Below are positions 13,050 to 15,144 of a stretch of DNA of 15,144 bases, piece by piece. The DNA is from JALZHR01 sp036389695 (lineage in GTDB: Bacteria > Acidobacteriota > Blastocatellia > Pyrinomonadales > Pyrinomonadaceae). Under the pieces are notes generated by a model, which saw only the letters and a list, made by a program, of their open reading frames with translations, searched no databases and was not told where the DNA came from. The stretch covers positions 1-15,144 of the forward strand of contig DASVWG010000422.1 in NCBI GenBank assembly GCA_036389695.1, read 5' to 3'. Within the stretch, counting starts at the first letter, position 1. Each line of letters opens with the position of its first letter. A program made the translations under genes and the position numbers.

Positions 13050-15144
13050 ATGAAAAAAATCTTTGTCTGCTTCGTTCTTCTGGCTCTGCAATCTAATTTG
13101 ATGGCGCAAAATTACATTCAATACGTCAATCCGCTTATCGGCACGCAAAAAATGGGACACACTTTTCCGGGCGCGACCGTGCCGTTCGGCGCGGTTCAGC
13201 TTTCGCCCGACACCGACCAGCAGCCGTATGTCATCGGCGGCAAATACAACAAGGACACGTATAAATACTGCGCCGGTTATCAATACGACGACCGCACGAT
13301 TGTCGGCTTTTCGCACACGCATTTCAGCGGCACGGGACATTCCGATTTGGGCGATTTTTTGATTATGCCGACGGTCGGCGATTTACAGCTTGAGCCGGGC
13401 GAGAAAAATAATCCGAAAACAGGATTTCGCTCTCGTTTCTCGCACGAAAACGAAATCGCCGAGCCGAATTATTACCGCGTTAAATTAGACGACCACAACA
13501 TTTTAGCGGAAATGACGACCACGACGCGCACAGGCTTTCATCAATACACTTTTCCGCAGACGGACGAAGCGCACATTATTCTGGATTTAATGCACGGCAT
13601 TTATAATTACGACGACAAAAACGTCTGGACTTTTCTAAGAGTCGAAAACGACCGCACGATTGTCGGCTTTCGCCAGACGCACGGCTGGGCGCGAACCAGA
13701 ACCGTGTATTTTGCGATGGAATTTTCGAAGCCGTTTACGAATTACGGTTTTAAAAATTTCGGCGCGGAAACTTATCGCGGCTTCTGGCGCAAATTCGACC
13801 AGACGCGAAATTTTCCCGAAATGGCGGGCAAACAGATTCGCGCTTATTTCGATTTCAAAACCGCGAAGGACGAAAAAATCAAAGTAAAATTCGCGCTCTC
13901 GCCCGTTTCCAGCGAAGGCGCGATGAAAAACCTGAAAGCGGAAATTCCGCACTGGGATTTTGAGAAAACGAAGCGCGACGGTCAGGCGCAATGGAATAAA
14001 GAACTCGGAAAAATTGCCGTGACCGCCGAAAATAAAGGCGATTTGGTAAATTTTTACACCGCGCTTTATCACACGTTTTTATCGCCGACCGTTTATATGG
14101 ACGCGGACGGAAATTACAAAGGCTTAGACCAAAACATTCATCACGCCAAAGGTTTTACGAATTACACGACCTTTTCGCTCTGGGACACTTATCGCGCTCT
14201 GCACCCGTTTTTCAATATCGTCCAGCCGACGCGCAACCGCGAGATGATTCAGTCGATGCTCGCGCATTACGACCAGAGCGTGCATAAAATGCTGCCGGTC
14301 TGGTCGCATTACGCCAACGAAAACTGGTGTATGATTGGCTATCATTCGGTTTCGGTGATTGCCGACGCCGTCGTGAAAGGCAACATCAGAGGCATCGACG
14401 CGCAGAAGGCGCTCGAAGCTTCCGCGCAGACGGCGCGGACGAAATATTACGACGGTCTGGAATATTATATGAAAACCGGCTACGTGCCCGAAGACAAAAA
14501 TTCCTCGTCCGTCTCGAAAACTCTGGAATACGCCTACGACGACTGGTGCATCGCGCAGATGGCGAAAAAGCTGAATCGCGCGGACATTTACAACGAATTT
14601 ATCAAGCGTTCGGAAAACTGGAAAAACGTTTACGACGCCTCAAGCGGCTTTATGCGCCCGAAGCTTTCAAACGGAAAATTCCGCGAAAAATTCGACGCGC
14701 TGCAAACGCACGACCAGGGATTTATCGAGGGCAACGCGTGGAATTACAGTCTTTACGTGCCGCACAACCCGCCGGAAATGATTCAGGCGATGGGCGGCAA
14801 AAAGAAATTCGCGGCTTATCTGGACGAGCTTTTCACGATGCATCTGCCGGACGAATTTTTCGCCGAAACCGAAGACATCACGCGCGAGGGAATTATCGGA
14901 AACTACGTTCACGGCAACGAGCCTTCGCATCACGTCGCGTATTTATATAACTGGACGGACGACGCCTGGAAAACGCAGGAACGCGTGCGGATGATTATGA
15001 AAAATCAATATCATCCGGCGCCCGACGGCTTGGGCGGCAACGACGATTGCGGTCAGATGTCGGCGTGGTATCTTTTCAGCTCTTTGGGGTTTTATCCGGT
15101 CGCGCCCGCCTCCGACCAATACGCGCTGGGCAGTCCGGCAATAA
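13050..15144 (+). CDS. Secreted GH92 family alpha-mannosidase, C-terminally incomplete
   Basis: ATG 13050 begins a frame open to the right edge, giving 698 codons; GH92 enzymes of this type are usually about 720-770 residues, so a short tail is missing. Residues 1-20 are a Sec signal (MKKIFVCFVLLALQSNLMAQ). The N-terminal beta domain starts YIQYVNPLIGTQKMGHTFPG, with GFSHTHFSGTGHSD further on, both typical of the family. The helical catalytic domain has FTNYTTFSLWDTYRALHP, FIEGNAWNYSLYVPH (E560, candidate general acid), GNEPSHHVAYLYN and GLGGNDDCGQMSAWY (D665/D666, candidate base region near the calcium site). GH92 enzymes are calcium-dependent, inverting exo-mannosidases acting on N-glycans or yeast mannan. 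Periplasmic or outer-membrane location is likely. It is divergent from miaA with a 63-bp gap and only a weak GGA ribosome site. Confidence 0.93.
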   Translation, partial: MKKIFVCFVLLALQSNLMAQNYIQYVNPLIGTQKMGHTFPGATVPFGAVQLSPDTDQQPYVIGGKYNKDTYKYCAGYQYDDRTIVGFSHTHFSGTGHSDLGDFLIMPTVGDLQLEPGEKNNPKTGFRSRFSHENEIAEPNYYRVKLDDHNILAEMTTTTRTGFHQYTFPQTDEAHIILDLMHGIYNYDDKNVWTFLRVENDRTIVGFRQTHGWARTRTVYFAMEFSKPFTNYGFKNFGAETYRGFWRKFDQTRNFPEMAGKQIRAYFDFKTAKDEKIKVKFALSPVSSEGAMKNLKAEIPHWDFEKTKRDGQAQWNKELGKIAVTAENKGDLVNFYTALYHTFLSPTVYMDADGNYKGLDQNIHHAKGFTNYTTFSLWDTYRALHPFFNIVQPTRNREMIQSMLAHYDQSVHKMLPVWSHYANENWCMIGYHSVSVIADAVVKGNIRGIDAQKALEASAQTARTKYYDGLEYYMKTGYVPEDKNSSSVSKTLEYAYDDWCIAQMAKKLNRADIYNEFIKRSENWKNVYDASSGFMRPKLSNGKFREKFDALQTHDQGFIEGNAWNYSLYVPHNPPEMIQAMGGKKKFAAYLDELFTMHLPDEFFAETEDITREGIIGNYVHGNEPSHHVAYLYNWTDDAWKTQERVRMIMKNQYHPAPDGLGGNDDCGQMSAWYLFSSLGFYPVAPASDQYALGSPAI

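Overview
The window looks like chromosome from a Gram-negative member of the Acidobacteriota, probably the Blastocatellia/Pyrinomonadaceae side. This rests on family knowledge only: FG-GAP proteins with repeated D-Y-D-G-D-G-K-x-D motifs next to a giant Rhs protein, a GH92 glycosidase, a TonB-like protein, and short word-repeat palindromes between genes. No 16S or other marker gene is present to prove it.

The backbone is a housekeeping cluster on the minus strand. It reads miaA (12986-12027), hfq (11811-11530), the 5' part of tmk (11524 to about 11215), then, after a 9.1 kb interruption, the 3' tail of tmk (about 2137-2066), holB (1943-909) and a TonB-C protein (737 to the left edge). A secreted GH92 alpha-mannosidase (13050 to the right edge) diverges from miaA.

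The interruption (about 2138-11214) is the notable part. It has split the thymidylate kinase gene and carries a polymorphic-toxin locus. From left to right it holds an orphan C-terminal toxin-tip fragment with no start codon (about 2138-2365), a 43-codon immunity-like remnant (2393-2524), an AT-rich gap, a membrane-anchored FG-GAP propeller protein (2856-4100), a 1870-residue Rhs protein whose tip carries an HExxH zinc-peptidase motif (4213-9825), an overlapping signal-peptide-bearing protein that is probably its immunity partner (9819-10343), a terminator (about 10374-10408), and on the opposite strand a small P-loop kinase-like protein (11099-10545). That last gene sits 5 nt after the premature stop of the broken tmk and in the same orientation.

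A working model is as follows. The FG-GAP and Rhs proteins are exported or surface-associated parts of one toxin delivery module. The Rhs core presents a metallopeptidase tip, and the small exported protein protects the producer. The debris on the left is an older tip/immunity pair displaced by replacement. The host must have another source of thymidylate kinase, either elsewhere in the genome or, speculatively, the P-loop protein in the island.

Three intergenic palindromes made of degenerate short words (about 779-911, 1951-2066 and 11909-12057) sit at the 3' ends of holB, tmk and miaA. They run into the stop codons and, in miaA, into the last codons. I saw no tRNA, rRNA, CRISPR array, transposase or integrase.
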